Origin: Labia minor
Taxonomy: Eukaryota > Arthropoda > Insecta > Dermaptera > Spongiphoridae
Direction of reading: 5' to 3'
Length of the DNA stretch: 64,000 nucleotides
NCBI GenBank assembly: GCA_963082975.1
Contig: OY720350.1
Location: forward strand, 11,378,910 to 11,442,909
The notes under the pieces are model-generated. The model ran no database searches. It saw only the letters and a program-made list of their open reading frames with translations, and was not told the origin of the DNA. The translations under genes and the position numbers were made by a program. Below are positions 46,583 to 57,206 of this stretch, piece after piece (the first letter of the stretch is position 1; every line of letters starts with the position of its first letter).

Positions 46583-46902
46583 AAATGCTCCGCAACCGGT
46601 GTGCCTTAAAGGTGATACAGGTGTGCCGCCGCGATCAAATGAAACTTTTAGAAATCTGCATAATTTTATATGTAAGTTTATTGACATTTATATTAGTGTC
46701 ATTTTTCTGAGATTATAAATACAAGCTCTTGTCGCCTGTATAACACACGTACTATACGTTTATTAAATTAATTAAATTATTAAATATTAAATTAATTTCT
46801 ACTTACAAACCTACATAAATATATATTTCAACTTTTGATGTGCCTCAAAATTCCAGAAACAATTTTTATGTGCCGTAGGTAATAAAAGGTTGCTGAGCAC
46901 TG
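46583..46902. mobile_element. hAT MITE, 320 bp
   Basis: The left end AAATGCTCCGCAACC and, inverted, CAGTGCTCAGCAACC are flanked by ATATATAT on both sides. The flank is low complexity, so the duplication is suggestive only. Subterminal GTGTGCC / GGCACA motifs. Begins 27 bases after F2. Confidence 0.75.
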
Positions 46903-46910
46903 ATATATAT

Positions 46911-47436
46911 TTTATAATTTATCTTTTTCATTTACTAGATATTTGATTTACTTAGTAATGCCTCTTGGAACAAAAAACAAATATAATAATTGTTCTCGAA
47001 GGGAGAAGGTTAAAATAGCCTAATTTAATTTATTTACAATTTAATTTAATCATTTTAATTACAAATTCTATTCTTTTAATTATTTATTAGAGATTATTCT
47101 AATAGGATAAGTGGGGGAATGATTCATTTTCCCAAAGGAATAATGTGAGGGGTATTATTATTTATATGAGGCACCTTTAATCTCTCTCAAATTTAGTAAA
47201 CTTTATAAGTTCTATTTTCTATGTCAATAGATCAAGAATGATTAAAGAATCATTCCCAGTAGAATTTTTATAATTTATTTCTATTAAAGTTAATCCTCAG
47301 CTCAAAATAATCAAAGAAAATTATATAAAATAATTAACAATTAATTCTAAATTGAATTAACCAGTGGCTAAATTTAAATCTAAATATAGTTCACTTTAAT
47401 TAGTGTATATTTGCACGTATATTATTTAATACCACT
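46911..47436. other. AT-rich spacer
   Basis: Nothing recognised. Confidence 0.5.
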
Positions 47437-47775
47437 GTGATCAGAGGGAAGAGGAGGGATACGGTGAATCAGGTCCGTATTTATCAATTATTAAAGTCCA
47501 AGAATGCTCCGGGTTTATCTCCCACAAAGGGACCAAGGCAGAAGGGGCCAACGATCACCGAGGTAGATGGGCTCATCTCCAAGATGGCAGAAACACGACG
47601 ATGTTTCTCGTTCAGAATAATAATCGCTTTCACGATTATTCTGATAATAGTGTCTCTACTGAGTAACACTCTTAGAGACACTGCCAGAAACACAAAAATA
47701 TACAAGTTTTCTTCCGGCAGGGCGAAAGTTAATAATATTAAAATTAAAATAAAATGTAATAATATTGATATTTAA
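47437..47775 (+). other. Unrecognised 112-codon frame containing three hairpins
   Basis: The frame starts MIRGKRRDTVNQVRIYQLL, has a Pro/Lys-rich stretch (LSPTKGPRQKGPTI), then one hydrophobic segment (IIIAFTIILIIVSLLS, residues about 62-77) and a basic AT-driven tail. GC is higher than the surroundings between 47500 and 47720. The same DNA forms three stems: AGAAACA/TGTTTCT (47590-47609), CAGAATAAT/ATTATTCTG (47613-47643) and GTGTCTCT/AGAGACAC (47650-47679). The membrane segment lies mostly over the second and third stems, so the open frame may be a by-product of structure. No homologue is recognised. Confidence 0.35.
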
Positions 47776-48112
47776 TTAATAAAAATAATAATAAACATTG
47801 ATTTAATAGAAATTAAAATTAAAATAAAATGTATCACTATTCAATATTTCAATTCATTCTATTCTCATTGCTTCCTTATTCAAGTGAATATACCTTATAT
47901 GGGTTTATTAATAAAAATCGCTTTGATAACTCTTATATGAATAATATTTATTAGTATAAAAGAATAGTTGATATAATTAATAAAAATAATAGTAAACATT
48001 GACTTAATAGATTTAAAATTAAAATAAAATGTAATAATATTGATATAATTAATAAAAAATAATAGTAAACATTGATTTAATAGAAATTAAAAAAATAAAA
48101 TGTAATAATATT
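47740..48112. repeat. Diverged ~65-bp tandem repeat
   Basis: Units containing AAAATAAAATGTAATAATATT, then GATAT(A)ATTAATAAAAATA and GTAAACATTGATTTAATAGA occur about three times, near 47745-47840, 47970-48045 and 48046-48112, with a non-repeat block between the first and second. Confidence 0.75.
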
Positions 48113-48352
48113 CAGCGGTCGCCACTTTTTGACCTCACGGACCAGTTAATTCATTATTTAAATCCCACTAATTGAATTTACGAAATATTATTCAACATGA
48201 AAACAGTTTTTATAACTTATCACGTATTGTTATGAATTGAATCATGTTTTAATGCATCTTAAAACATAACTTAACAAGATGAGTAAGTATATTCCACATT
48301 TTTCTGTGGACCAGCGAAATTTTCTCGCGGACCACCACTTTGGCAAATGCTG
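48113..48352. mobile_element. hAT-like MITE, 240 bp
   Basis: The left end CAGCGGTCGCCACTTTTTGACC and the right end GGTCC-type GCGGACCACCACTTTGGCAAATGCTG are inverted relatives. The flanks do not show a convincing 8-bp duplication. Non-coding. Confidence 0.65.
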
Positions 48353-48984
48353 CCTTATACGAAGTATGCGGGAAAGTAATTAAGAAAAACGTTATAAAAA
48401 CCACCTCGGCTTTCGAATAGGACAGCGCTTTATAGTTTTTGAGAGAGGTAGTGTATGGGGGTGGGGGGGGGGGGGTGTTACAGTTGTAAGGGAGTTTGTA
48501 AGGGAGTTATAGTCAATGTTCATTGGAGATATCAGTCTTGTTTAAAAATTACTCTTAAAAATTAATTCAATCTAATTAATATCTTAAAACTATATGAATT
48601 TTATTTAAAACAATATTCTTCCTTTAATTAATTAGAGTGGTCAATTAATTAATTGTAATTAGGGTCTCATGTGAAACAACTAAGCATCTATTCAAAATTG
48701 TTTTCATCATTTTTATTAAATTCATTAAAATTTAAATTTTATTTTAATGTATTTTTAATCAAATGGTCTTTAAAATAAATATTTTGATTTAGTTGAATCT
48801 CTCGTAATATTATCTCAAGCATTAAATATCAATTTAAAATATATATTAATTAAATTTAAAATTTTAACAATCCTTTTGTAAAATATGTATTATATGTATT
48901 TCTATTTTGAATATTTTAAGAGGTTGTAGAATGAATTCAAATAATAAATTTGTATAATATAAATAAAAAATAAAAAGGTATTCC
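48353..48984. other. AT-rich spacer with poly-G tract
   Basis: GGGGGTGGGGGGGGGGGGG at about 48458-48476 is notable in such AT-rich DNA. Otherwise nothing recognised. Confidence 0.55.
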
Positions 48985-49590
48985 TTTTTACCGACCGACG
49001 ATAGTAAGGGAGGTATTGTTTTCACACCAAATTCCACATGTGGTGATTTTTACATATTTCCACGAATCATGCATTTTGTTAATAGAAAAATATATTTTTG
49101 GCATGATGTCAGTCCGTCTATGTCCGTATAGACGTGTACAGCTTGAACGGCTCAACGGATTTTGATCAAATTTGGTATATTTACTTAACACATCAATATG
49201 ATGAATTGATCAACTTTTGGTGCAAATCGGGAAACCGGAAGTGGTAGTATTAGTGATCGACAATAGGAAGGGAAGGGTTTTTTTCACACCAAATTTCACA
49301 CGAGGAGTTTTTTTTATATATCTCCACAAATCATGCACTTTATATTGGTATTTATCCTCGGGAAAATCATCTTCATTAGTTTTTTTTTAATTTAAAATTA
49401 TATGACGTCACAGCCAGCACTTGCTTATATATTATAAATAAAATAAAATTAAAAATATTTATGTTATATTCATATCTGTATTTTATAGCATTAATATATA
49501 TATTAAAATTATTTGAAATTGTTTCTGTAGCTGGAAATTAATTTACTTCAAACCGTCGGTCGGTTCTGCGCCTGGCCACAGGTCAACTTA
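48985..49590 (-). mobile_element. HINE-2 copy, full length
   Basis: Complete terminal motifs (TTTTTACCGACCGACG at plus left, GCCTGGCCACAGGTCAACTT at plus right). One TGACGTCA remains (49403-49410); the other has been deleted. The minus-strand open frame at 48988-49191 lies inside the repeat. Confidence 0.88.
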
Positions 49591-50700
49591 TTTTATTGAA
49601 TAGAAATAAAAACACACACAGCTATTAGTATGAAATGATTATAAATAGAATTATTTAGCGATTTTCAAAAATTATATAATCGTGTATTTTTATTTCCAAC
49701 TGGAAGGTGTTTAATAAACCCAAAATGATATGTCTGTAACCCGCGAACAAGCAATACTACCAATATTCAATATCAATACGTGCAGAAATGCACGGACTAC
49801 TATTCAGAAATTCTTTTCATTACAAAACCCATAAAAAATGTTAATAAGTACAGCATGTTTAAACGATAAAGTAGAGATCAACAAATCACAATGACAATTA
49901 TATTAACGCACAACTTCACAACTTGAACATCAAGATACACTTTTGTTGACAATTGTAGAAGAGAAAAACAATAAAAAAATATAGCGCGCTCGTAAACCTA
50001 CAGTGATGTTTTTCTAAGTATCGTATTAATAAATATCTTAACGTAGGTAAACTAACTTAACGATTATAAAAAATCTCTACTATCTACTCAGGGGTCGCGA
50101 CAAATTTTTTTTAAAAAAATGGGTGTCGCAAATGAAGATAGGTTGCGCAGCACTGACATAGAAGATCCATTGGGACGAGTTAGTTTAATTTATTCTTCAT
50201 TAAATGTTAATTAATATCAACATAAATTAATTATACATTTGAATGAGTTATTGATTATTAAATTAATGAATAATATCAATTAATTATTTAAAAGCATTAT
50301 TAAATTTCAATATTTTTAAAAAAATTATAATATATAGGTATATTATAATATAAATGATTAATTGAATTGACTAAATTGTTTCATAAAATAAAAGAAAAAA
50401 ATCTTTGATAAATGTACTAATATTTTGATCGATAATAAATTGTGACATATGAAATGTCAGAATATTTTTCTTATCAAATTATAACAAAGAATAATTAATT
50501 TTATTATTATTAATATTTTTTGAATATGGAAATTGAAAAAAATGAAGAATTTGTCATATATTTAATGATTTTATTTTAATATCTTTCAAAAGAATAATGA
50601 TTAATTAATCCCCTAATTAAAAATGTAATGTACATGACTTTAATAATTTATTAATATTTGATAGAACTTATTGAATTTCGCCACATAAGTAAATAAAAAT
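49591..50700. other. Spacer with a possible degraded hAT end near 50090-50156
   Basis: GGGGTCGCGACAAATTTT and GTTGCGCAGCACTG at about 50090-50156 resemble hAT subterminal and terminal sequence, but no partner end was found. The rest is AT-rich. Confidence 0.4.
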
Positions 50701-51283
50701 AAGCTGGAGTCTCTCCATCTCGCAAATTTGAATTGGATTAATTAACATATATTATATATTTAAATTAAATTAAATTAAAATTAATAAATAATATTTAGTA
50801 AATCAGCGCATGTTTGGCTCTTTGTTGATGGCACCACGTCACGTGTTGGCGCGTGAGATTTGCAATGTTAAAAAATTAATTCTGGTACTTTCAGCGATTC
50901 AATCAAGCTGAAATTTTATATATAGCAGTTTTATACAATCTTTTATCATATGAAAAATAATCAAACATATACCTTTATTTTTTCGGTTACTTTAGAGGAA
51001 AAAAAATGAAAACGTGGTAGGTAATGACCCTCTTCCGTTTGAGCTACATTTATCAAAATTTGAGAGAAAACTACGAATTTTGAATAATGCCCGTATACCA
51101 AATTTCATTATTCTAGCTCAAACCGTTTTTGCGTAATCTTGTCTACATACATACACACATACACACATTTTTCTCAACCTTAGTGAAAATGATTCAGGAA
51201 CCTTCAAAACGTATAAAAACATCAAAATCTCAACATCGAAATTTTTCGCTATTGCAATACTATCTCTGGCGAGATAGTAAAAA
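50701..51283 (+). mobile_element. HINE-1 copy f, full length
   Basis: Best-preserved 3' end: ACTATCTC (51259-51266), loop TGGC, GAGATAGT (51271-51278), then AAAAA. A small deletion removes CACTCGACT at the 5' end. Keeps CACGTG and a short CA tract. Confidence 0.9.
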
Positions 51284-52180
51284 TATTCCTATCAATCATA
51301 TATTTGCTATTTGAAATAAATAAATAAATATTCTCTATAATGTTTAATTAACTACAAATGCGTTTGCCAATTGATTAGTGGTAGTTTGATTATTTGCTTC
51401 CACTTTGTACTACAACTATCTCTTTCTCTCTTTCTTTCATTCTCTTTTACTCGTTATTTAATTTATATTCATTTTCATTTACACAAAGCGAGTCGGCCAT
51501 GTTTGTTGATCTTCTGTGCGTTAAACTTTTATATTTGAATTATTTTTATTCTTACAAAGAGTATACAGCAAACAAGTAAGGGAGGGGGGGAAGAAGCCGT
51601 TGAGCACACGCGATTCAATAAAAATTGATTTCCTCATAAAGTTAAGCTTGTTGCTTTTTTGGAAGGGGAGAGATCTTATTTAACTAAATGTGTGTAGATC
51701 TGTGTATTTAATCTATCGATTCATTTAAAAATAAAATTAATAAGCATATAAGCAGCGATCTATAAAAAAAATAATAAACATTTAAATATAATGCTTACGA
51801 TGAATATCAATCTTATTTGACAGATCTTGTTTCGTGTAATTTTATTTTAATGTTAAAATATTAATAAATAAAGGGTTGAGTTCATATTTATAAAATATTC
51901 TAATACTAAAACAAATAAATTAAAAAATTATTACATACATCCTGGATGTAGTTAGAAAATAATGTGCAAAATTTATAATCTATAAATAGATACATGTATT
52001 TTCAATATCTTTTGTTTAATTATTATCAATTAATATAAAAAAAAAAAATTTAAAAACAAGCTTGAATGCATATAAAAAAAGAAAATCAATTTTAAACTAA
52101 ATTCAACCCATTTTGTATCAATTGTATAAAATACGTACAATTTATTTTTAAATTTACTTATTTAATAAAAAAGCTAAAAT
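51284..52180. other. Spacer, nothing recognised
   Basis: Slightly less AT-rich at 51370-51700. The 61-codon frame at 51394-51579 has a hydrophobic Phe/Ser/Leu-rich start but no domain or splice context. Confidence 0.4.
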
Positions 52181-52194
52181 GTCACATATAATAA

Positions 52195-52480
52195 AAAAAA
52201 CCTCTGACTTTGTTCGTCCTACGCAAGGACAACGCCTATCAAGTCGGTTCTATCAATGAGGTGTCCTATGATCAGTAGAACGTGTCCTCTCAACCTTTAC
52301 CTTGATTTTCTTGATCGGAGGCGCTATCAAGTAGCTTTTCCCTAATGTTGTTCCCGGAGGCTGGGTTGACTCCGTCCCATAGACCCCAGCTAGGGAAATT
52401 CTCTGGCCAGACCCGTGACTTGAACCCGGGACCATGTGAATGTGAGACAGGTTCGCTACCCACACACCCAATGGCGCCTT
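52195..52480 (-). mobile_element. tRNA-derived SINE, copy 2, with 13-bp target duplication
   Basis: Inverse copy of 33598-33887 (same B box, same CTAGCTGGGGTCTATGGGAC body). It is flanked by perfect TCACATATAATAA (52182-52194 and 52481-52493), which proves retroposition and fixes both ends. In sense orientation it starts AAGGCGCCATTGGG and ends GAGG followed by T6-7 directly before the duplication, confirming a T-rich 3' tail. The two reading frames on this strand are repeat shadows. Confidence 0.93.
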
Positions 52481-52619
52481 TCACATATAATAACTAGGCA
52501 CAATATGAAATGTTAATAGGATATTGATGGGTTTAAAATAATTTAAATTTTATATGTACTTTTTCTTCATTTTAATGTATATAAATAAGAGTGTTCTTTT
52601 TTTACAATTAATTTTTTAT

Positions 52620-53032
52620 TTTTTACCGACCGATAATAGGAAGGGAAGGTATTGTTTTCACACCAAATTTCACATGTGGATATTTTTACATATCTCCACG
52701 AATTATGCATTTTGTTAACATAAAAAAGTATTTTCTGTCCGTCCGCCCGTTGTAAGTCCGAATAGATGTGTACACCTTGAACGGGTCAACGGGTTTTCAT
52801 AAAATTTGGTACATTTACTTAATGCATCAGTATGATGAATTGATCAACTTTTGCTGTATATCCGGAAACCGGAAGTGGTAGTTTACAAAGTATTAAATTT
52901 ATATTCATTGTCGAAAAATATTTCACTTAAAATATATTAGTAATAAATAACTGAGTAATTAAATTAAAAATAAAAACCAAGTTAATATGATTTAGTCATT
53001 TTAATTCAAGTTTTAAAAATATTTTTTTTTAT

Positions 53033-53076
<44 letters not shown>

Positions 53077-53137
53077 GTTTTTTGGAAATTAATTTATTTC
53101 CAATCGTCGGTCGGTTCTATGCCTGGCCACAGCTCAT
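52620..53137 (-). mobile_element. HINE-2b copy, full length
   Basis: Both ends are present (TTTTTACCGACCG at plus left, TCGGTCGGTTCTATGCC and GGCCACAGCTCA at plus right). The subtype b central block contains an expanded (TA)n tract at 53036-53073. Confidence 0.88.
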
Positions 53138-53278
53138 TTTTGTTTTAAATATCGCTGAACTTGTTTTTAAGTTTATTCATTTTATTTAATAATTTAATTT
53201 GTGTGTTTTTGTAATTTGACTCTACCACTTATACTTGGCCCGCAACAAAATAATAAAGGCTTGGTCCTTTACGTACCT

Positions 53279-53520
53279 ACTAATTTATTTTTTGTGTACT
53301 GTGCAAGCCAAATGTAAAATAATTGTCAGCATTCTTCGATGAGTATTGATTATATTTTGAATTATATAATTGAATAAAGTCCACAGCCACGTTAATTTCA
53401 AGATTTGACCCGAATAATTGAACACATTCATTGAATCCAATATCCATATCATGGAGATGCATAAAAATATACTTGTTTTTCGATCTTGGACGGTCCGTGA
53501 TGTTTGATTTAAAATTACAT
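53279..53520 (-). other. Unrecognised ~79-codon frame
   Basis: The minus strand is open from a TAA near 53523 to a TAG at 53280. Residues include ITDRPRSKNKYIFMHLHDMD, then GFNECVQLFGSN and FTFGLHSTQKIN. Composition is less biased than in the neighbouring AT-rich frames, and GTACAC and GGTACGTAAAG near its end could serve as donors. No domain recognised. A real exon or an old transposon piece is possible. Confidence 0.3.
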
Positions 53521-53524
53521 TACT

Positions 53525-54216
53525 TAGTTAACTCTTTTAGTTCATTGAAAACCAAACTAAACTTGTGAGCAGAATTAAGGATAACAATTTTAAAATTCAC
53601 TACCAAGATTTAACCGAAACAAACATTTAAAATAGTTTATTAATTATTTTTTAACTATTAATTATGATTATTGATTACAATTTATTTATTTTTTTTTTGT
53701 TTTGATTTAAATTTTATTATAAAAATCATTTGATTATATTATAATAAAAAATTATTTTCATATAAAAAATTAAGTTTTTTTCGTTTAATGTATTTTATTT
53801 GAAGTTAATTTCCTTCAAGATTATTTTATTTTATTTCCACCATAGAGGTATGGAGTGACACCATGAAGATATGGAGATACCATTCCGTTTGTTTTTTGAG
53901 GTGGGAGGTGGCACCAAAAAAGTAGGGAGAAATTCTTGTCGTCCATTTTGGATGTACCAAAACATTGAATTTTCCATAAGACATAATACATTTTTTTCCC
54001 CAATTTTTTAAATTATTTTTTCTTTATTTTATAGTTTAGTAAATATATGTAATAATTATAAATAGTTTTTAATAATTTAATTTGTATTTAATATTAAATT
54101 ATTTTTGATTAGATTCTAACTGGATTCTAAGACCAGGTTAGGTTTACACCTGGGTTTAGGTTATAGACAGGTTATAGATAGTTTTTGTTTTATTTTTGTT
54201 TTTAAAAATAATTATC
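53525..54216. other. Spacer and possible 5' region of the THAP gene
   Basis: AT-rich to 53820, then a less AT-rich block (53835-54000) with GGAGGTGGCACC and CCATTTTGG elements that could belong to a promoter or 5' UTR of the exon at 54217. No TATA box or initiator can be assigned with confidence. Confidence 0.35.
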
Positions 54217-54314
54217 ATGGCATGTTCTGTATATGGATGCACGAACCGAACTGTAAATAAAAGTAAAAGACAGCTACGTGAAGAAGAATCTGGGAAAAAA
54301 TTTTCTTTCCACAG
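54217..54314 (+). CDS. THAP zinc-finger domain, first exon (32 codons, phase 2)
   Basis: An ATG opens MACSVYGCTNRTVNKSK, then a basic/acidic loop (RQLREEESGKK) and FSFH, with the next codon split at AG|GTGTGT, a good splice donor. M-A-C-x4-C near the N-terminus followed by a (I/F)(T/S)FHR strand is the start of the C2CH THAP domain, a DNA-binding zinc finger of nuclear regulators and P-element-type transposases. C3 and C8 are the first two zinc ligands; the AVPTM-box end and the other ligands (C and H) would be in later exons, not found here. The donor falls where the FHRFP motif would continue. A HINE-1 copy (54434-54970) sits 120 bases into the presumed intron. Host gene or domesticated transposase cannot be told apart from one exon. 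Confidence 0.7.
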
Positions 54315-54433
54315 GTGTGTATTTTGAATTTCCTTTGATTAAATTTCAAAACGGAATTTAGAATATTTTAGAAAATTTTCTAGGTAGTTATGTTTCTGAA
54401 TACTTACAGAGGGAATTTGGTAAGTAATAAAAA

Positions 54434-54970
54434 AAATTGATGTTTTTATACGTTTTGAAGGTTCCTCAATCATTTTCAGGTTGAGAAAAATGCCTGCGTG
54501 GGTGGATGTGTGTATGTATGTAGACAAGATTATGCAAAAACGGTTTAAGCTAGAATGATTAAATTTGGTACATGGGCATTATTCAAAATTCGTAGTTTTC
54601 TATCAACTTTTGAGAAATGTAGCTCAACCGGAAGAGAGTCATTACCTACAACGTTTTGATTTTATTTCTTCTAAAGAAACCGTAAAGATAAAGATATATG
54701 TTTGATAATTTTTCATATGATTAAAAATTGTATAAAACTGCTATATATAGAATTTCAGCTTGATTGAATCGCTGAAAGTACCAGAATTAATTTTTTAACA
54801 CTGCAAATCTCACGCACCAACCAACACGTGACGTGGTGCCATCAACAAAGAGCCAAACATGCGCTGATTTAATAAATATTATTTATTAATTAAATTTAAT
54901 TTAAATATAATATATGTTAATTAATCCAATTCAAATTTGCGAGATAGTTGAGTGGAGACACTCCAGCTTA
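54434..54970 (-). mobile_element. HINE-1 copy g, 3'-truncated
   Basis: On the minus strand it begins AAGCTGGAGTGTCTCCAC and CTATCTCGC and keeps the CACGTG region, but stops within the TATAAAAACATCAA block before the terminal hairpin. It lies in the presumed first intron of the THAP gene. Confidence 0.88.
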
Positions 54971-55129
54971 TTTAATATAATAATCATTCAAGGGGCTTTC
55001 TAGATTTAATTTTATATATTACGAGTATATCTATTAGTTATATTTTTTATCATTATTATTTTAATTTTAAATATAGCTAATTAGGGATATATGTAGTATG
55101 TTAATTGATTTGCAAACGATTGTAAAATG

Positions 55130-55374
55130 TAATTGAGCATTGCAAGCACAAGTCAGATGAAAGCAATCTGATGAAAACTTTTCGAACATTGCCAGATGGC
55201 CAACTGCTGCTGATGTTGGTTGTTCTCGTGATAACAATCCTTATTTCTGGCTCTCTCAAGGAACATAGATTTCAATTGGAGCAAATGGTCAAAGGATCAA
55301 AAGTTGCTCATCGAACTTGTTATTTTTTTTTCTTCTTATTCTTATTTGCCTTTGACTATATAATTAAACTCTAA
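55130..55374 (+). other. Open frame with a membrane-like segment, unrecognised
   Basis: From the codons EHCKHKSDESN through MKTFRTLPDGQ, a hydrophobic run (LLLMLVVLVITILISG) and SLKEHRFQLEQMVKG, then low-complexity Phe. GC and codon balance up to about 55320 are clearly unlike the surrounding AT-rich DNA, as for an exon or an old transposon coding piece. A second frame of the same DNA is also largely open, which weakens the case. No family recognised. Confidence 0.3.
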
Positions 55375-55504
55375 ATACCATCTATTTCAAGGAACATAAG
55401 ACATGATTTTTTAATTAAATTATTTTACAATTATTTTAAGTCAATGTTAAAGTGAAATCCATAAATATAAAAATTATTTCATTTCTAAAAGAGGAAGAAT
55501 CATT

Positions 55505-56810
55505 TTTTATCGATCGACGATAGGAAGGGAAGGTATTGTTTTCACACCAAATTCCACATGTGGTTTTTTTTTACATATCTCCACGAATCATCATGCATTT
55601 TGTTAACAGAAAAAACTATTTTTAGCATGATGTCTGTCCGTCCGTCCGTTGTGAGTCCGAATAGATGTGTCCAGCTTGAACGGGTCAACGGATTTTGATA
55701 AAATTTAATATATTTATTTAATGAATCAGTAGCATGAATTCATCAACTTTTGGTCTATACCCGGAAACCGGAAGGGGTAGTTTATAGAAAAATTAATTTT
55801 ATATTCATTGTCGGAAAATATTTCACTTAAAATATAGTAGTAATAAATAATTGAGTAATAAAACTGAAAATAAAAACCAAGATAATATAATTTAGTTATT
55901 TTAATTAAAGTTTTAAAAATATATATATATATATTTTTTTTTTGATACTTTCTACACAAAAATAATTTTTTCCAAAAAATCGATATATGTAATATTTTTA
56001 ATTACACTCATGGAATACTAGCGCTCAGCGTTAAATCAATTCTTAAAAAAAAATAAAGAATTTAAAAATTTTTAACTCGTTCAAAATACCTAATTCTCCC
56101 GGCCCAATGACGCAGCCATGTGCGAGCTGCGAATATGTATCTGGCGCTCACTATAATAATAATTATATATGTATGTATAGGTCGAATTAAAAATGATATA
56201 AAATTTAATTCTTGCCAAATCCTTTATTATTACATTAAACTAACTGAATGAAATAAAAAAAATCCATGTATATAAATATATATATATATATAAATATGTT
56301 GGTTTAGATTTCCGTGAATGTTATTATTATTATTACTATCAGATTTATCGGGGATATAATCACGTATTTTTAAGGGATTGTTTTCTCGACGTTTCGGCAC
56401 CTATTTTGGCGCCATTTTCAAGAGATTATTTAGGCGGGTATATATTTGGGATTCTGGGTCATAGTCTGTGTGACCAAGGGTTAATATCGGGATTTTGGGT
56501 TGATAGGTTGGGTACTCGGCCTCGGGCTGTTGTCCAGTGCGGATGTGTGCCAGTCTCAGGATTGCCCAGGATTCTTCGGAGCTTTACATTAACGCAGTGA
56601 ATACAAAACCACCCAACTTATCAACCCAAAATCCCAAAAATATTCCCATCTAAATAATCTCTTAAAAAATGGCGCAAAAATAGGTGCCGAAACGTCGAGA
56701 AAACAATCTCACAAAAATACGTGATTATATCCCTGATAAATCTGATAATAATAATATATATATATATATAGGTTGTTTTTAATTAATCCGTCGATTCTGT
56801 GCCTGACGAA
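55505..56810 (-). mobile_element. HINE-2b copy split by a later insertion
   Basis: The 3' part occupies 55505-55950 (TTTTTATCGATCGACGATAG onward). The expected 5' end (TTAATCCGTCGATTCTGTGCC) reappears at about 56771-56810. The intervening ~810 bases include the Penelope-like inverted repeat. Confidence 0.75.
56322..56756. mobile_element. Head-to-head inverted repeat, Penelope-like terminal sequence with hammerhead-like core
   Basis: The left arm (about 56322-56513) and right arm (about 56606-56755) are inverted copies over at least 130 bases. Both contain CAGATTTATC(A/G)GGGATATA, CACGTATTTTT, TTTTCTCGACGTTTCGGCAC and GAGATTATTTA. Read outward, each arm has TGGCGC(C)-AAAATA-GGTGCC-GAAACGTC: a stem followed by GAAA, as in stem II of hammerhead ribozymes, which Penelope-like retroelements carry in their terminal repeats. 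The CUGAUGA box is degraded here (CTCTTGA or CTCTTAA). Inverted terminal arrangements are usual for Penelope elements. The 64-codon frame at 56406-56600 spans the centre and is not a gene. Confidence 0.6.
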
Positions 56811-57166
56811 TTTTTATATAATTTAGCAATTTTAATTTTTTTTAAATATAAATAATAAGTCAACAATAATTATCCGATATTTCAACCTTTAATTTTGAAT
56901 TTGGTATTTTAATCTACAACGAAACATGATAATAATAATTTTACATTTTTAAAATATTTTCAAAAATATATATATATATTTTTAACATATCTAATTACTT
57001 ATAATAATTTTAATAAAGTTTAAATGTATTTAAAAATAATCGTAAAGGTTTACTCATAATATTATGTTATATTTATTTTTGGTTTTTTTTTCGGAAAGAA
57101 TAGAAAGTATAAAAAAAATGGAATAAATCGATTTCTGTTTATCTTTTTTTATTTGAATATTTATAG

Positions 57167-57206
57167 CAAATGGCCGGAGGCAATTTAACATCTGAAGAAG
57201 CGAAAG
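57167..57206 (+). CDS. Candidate exon (QMAGGNLTSEEAK, ends in phase 1)
   Basis: An acceptor-like TTTGAATATTTATAG precedes 40 bases that are open only in the frame Q-MAGGNLTSEEAK, followed by AAAG|GTAGCT, an acceptable donor. The composition stands out from the AT-rich flanks. An ATG in reasonable context (CAAATGG) is present, so this could be the first coding exon or an internal one. It ends one base into a codon, which matches the acceptor phase of the exon at 62320. I do not recognise the protein. The 5.1 kb between them is transposon-rich, as expected for an intron. Confidence 0.5.
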
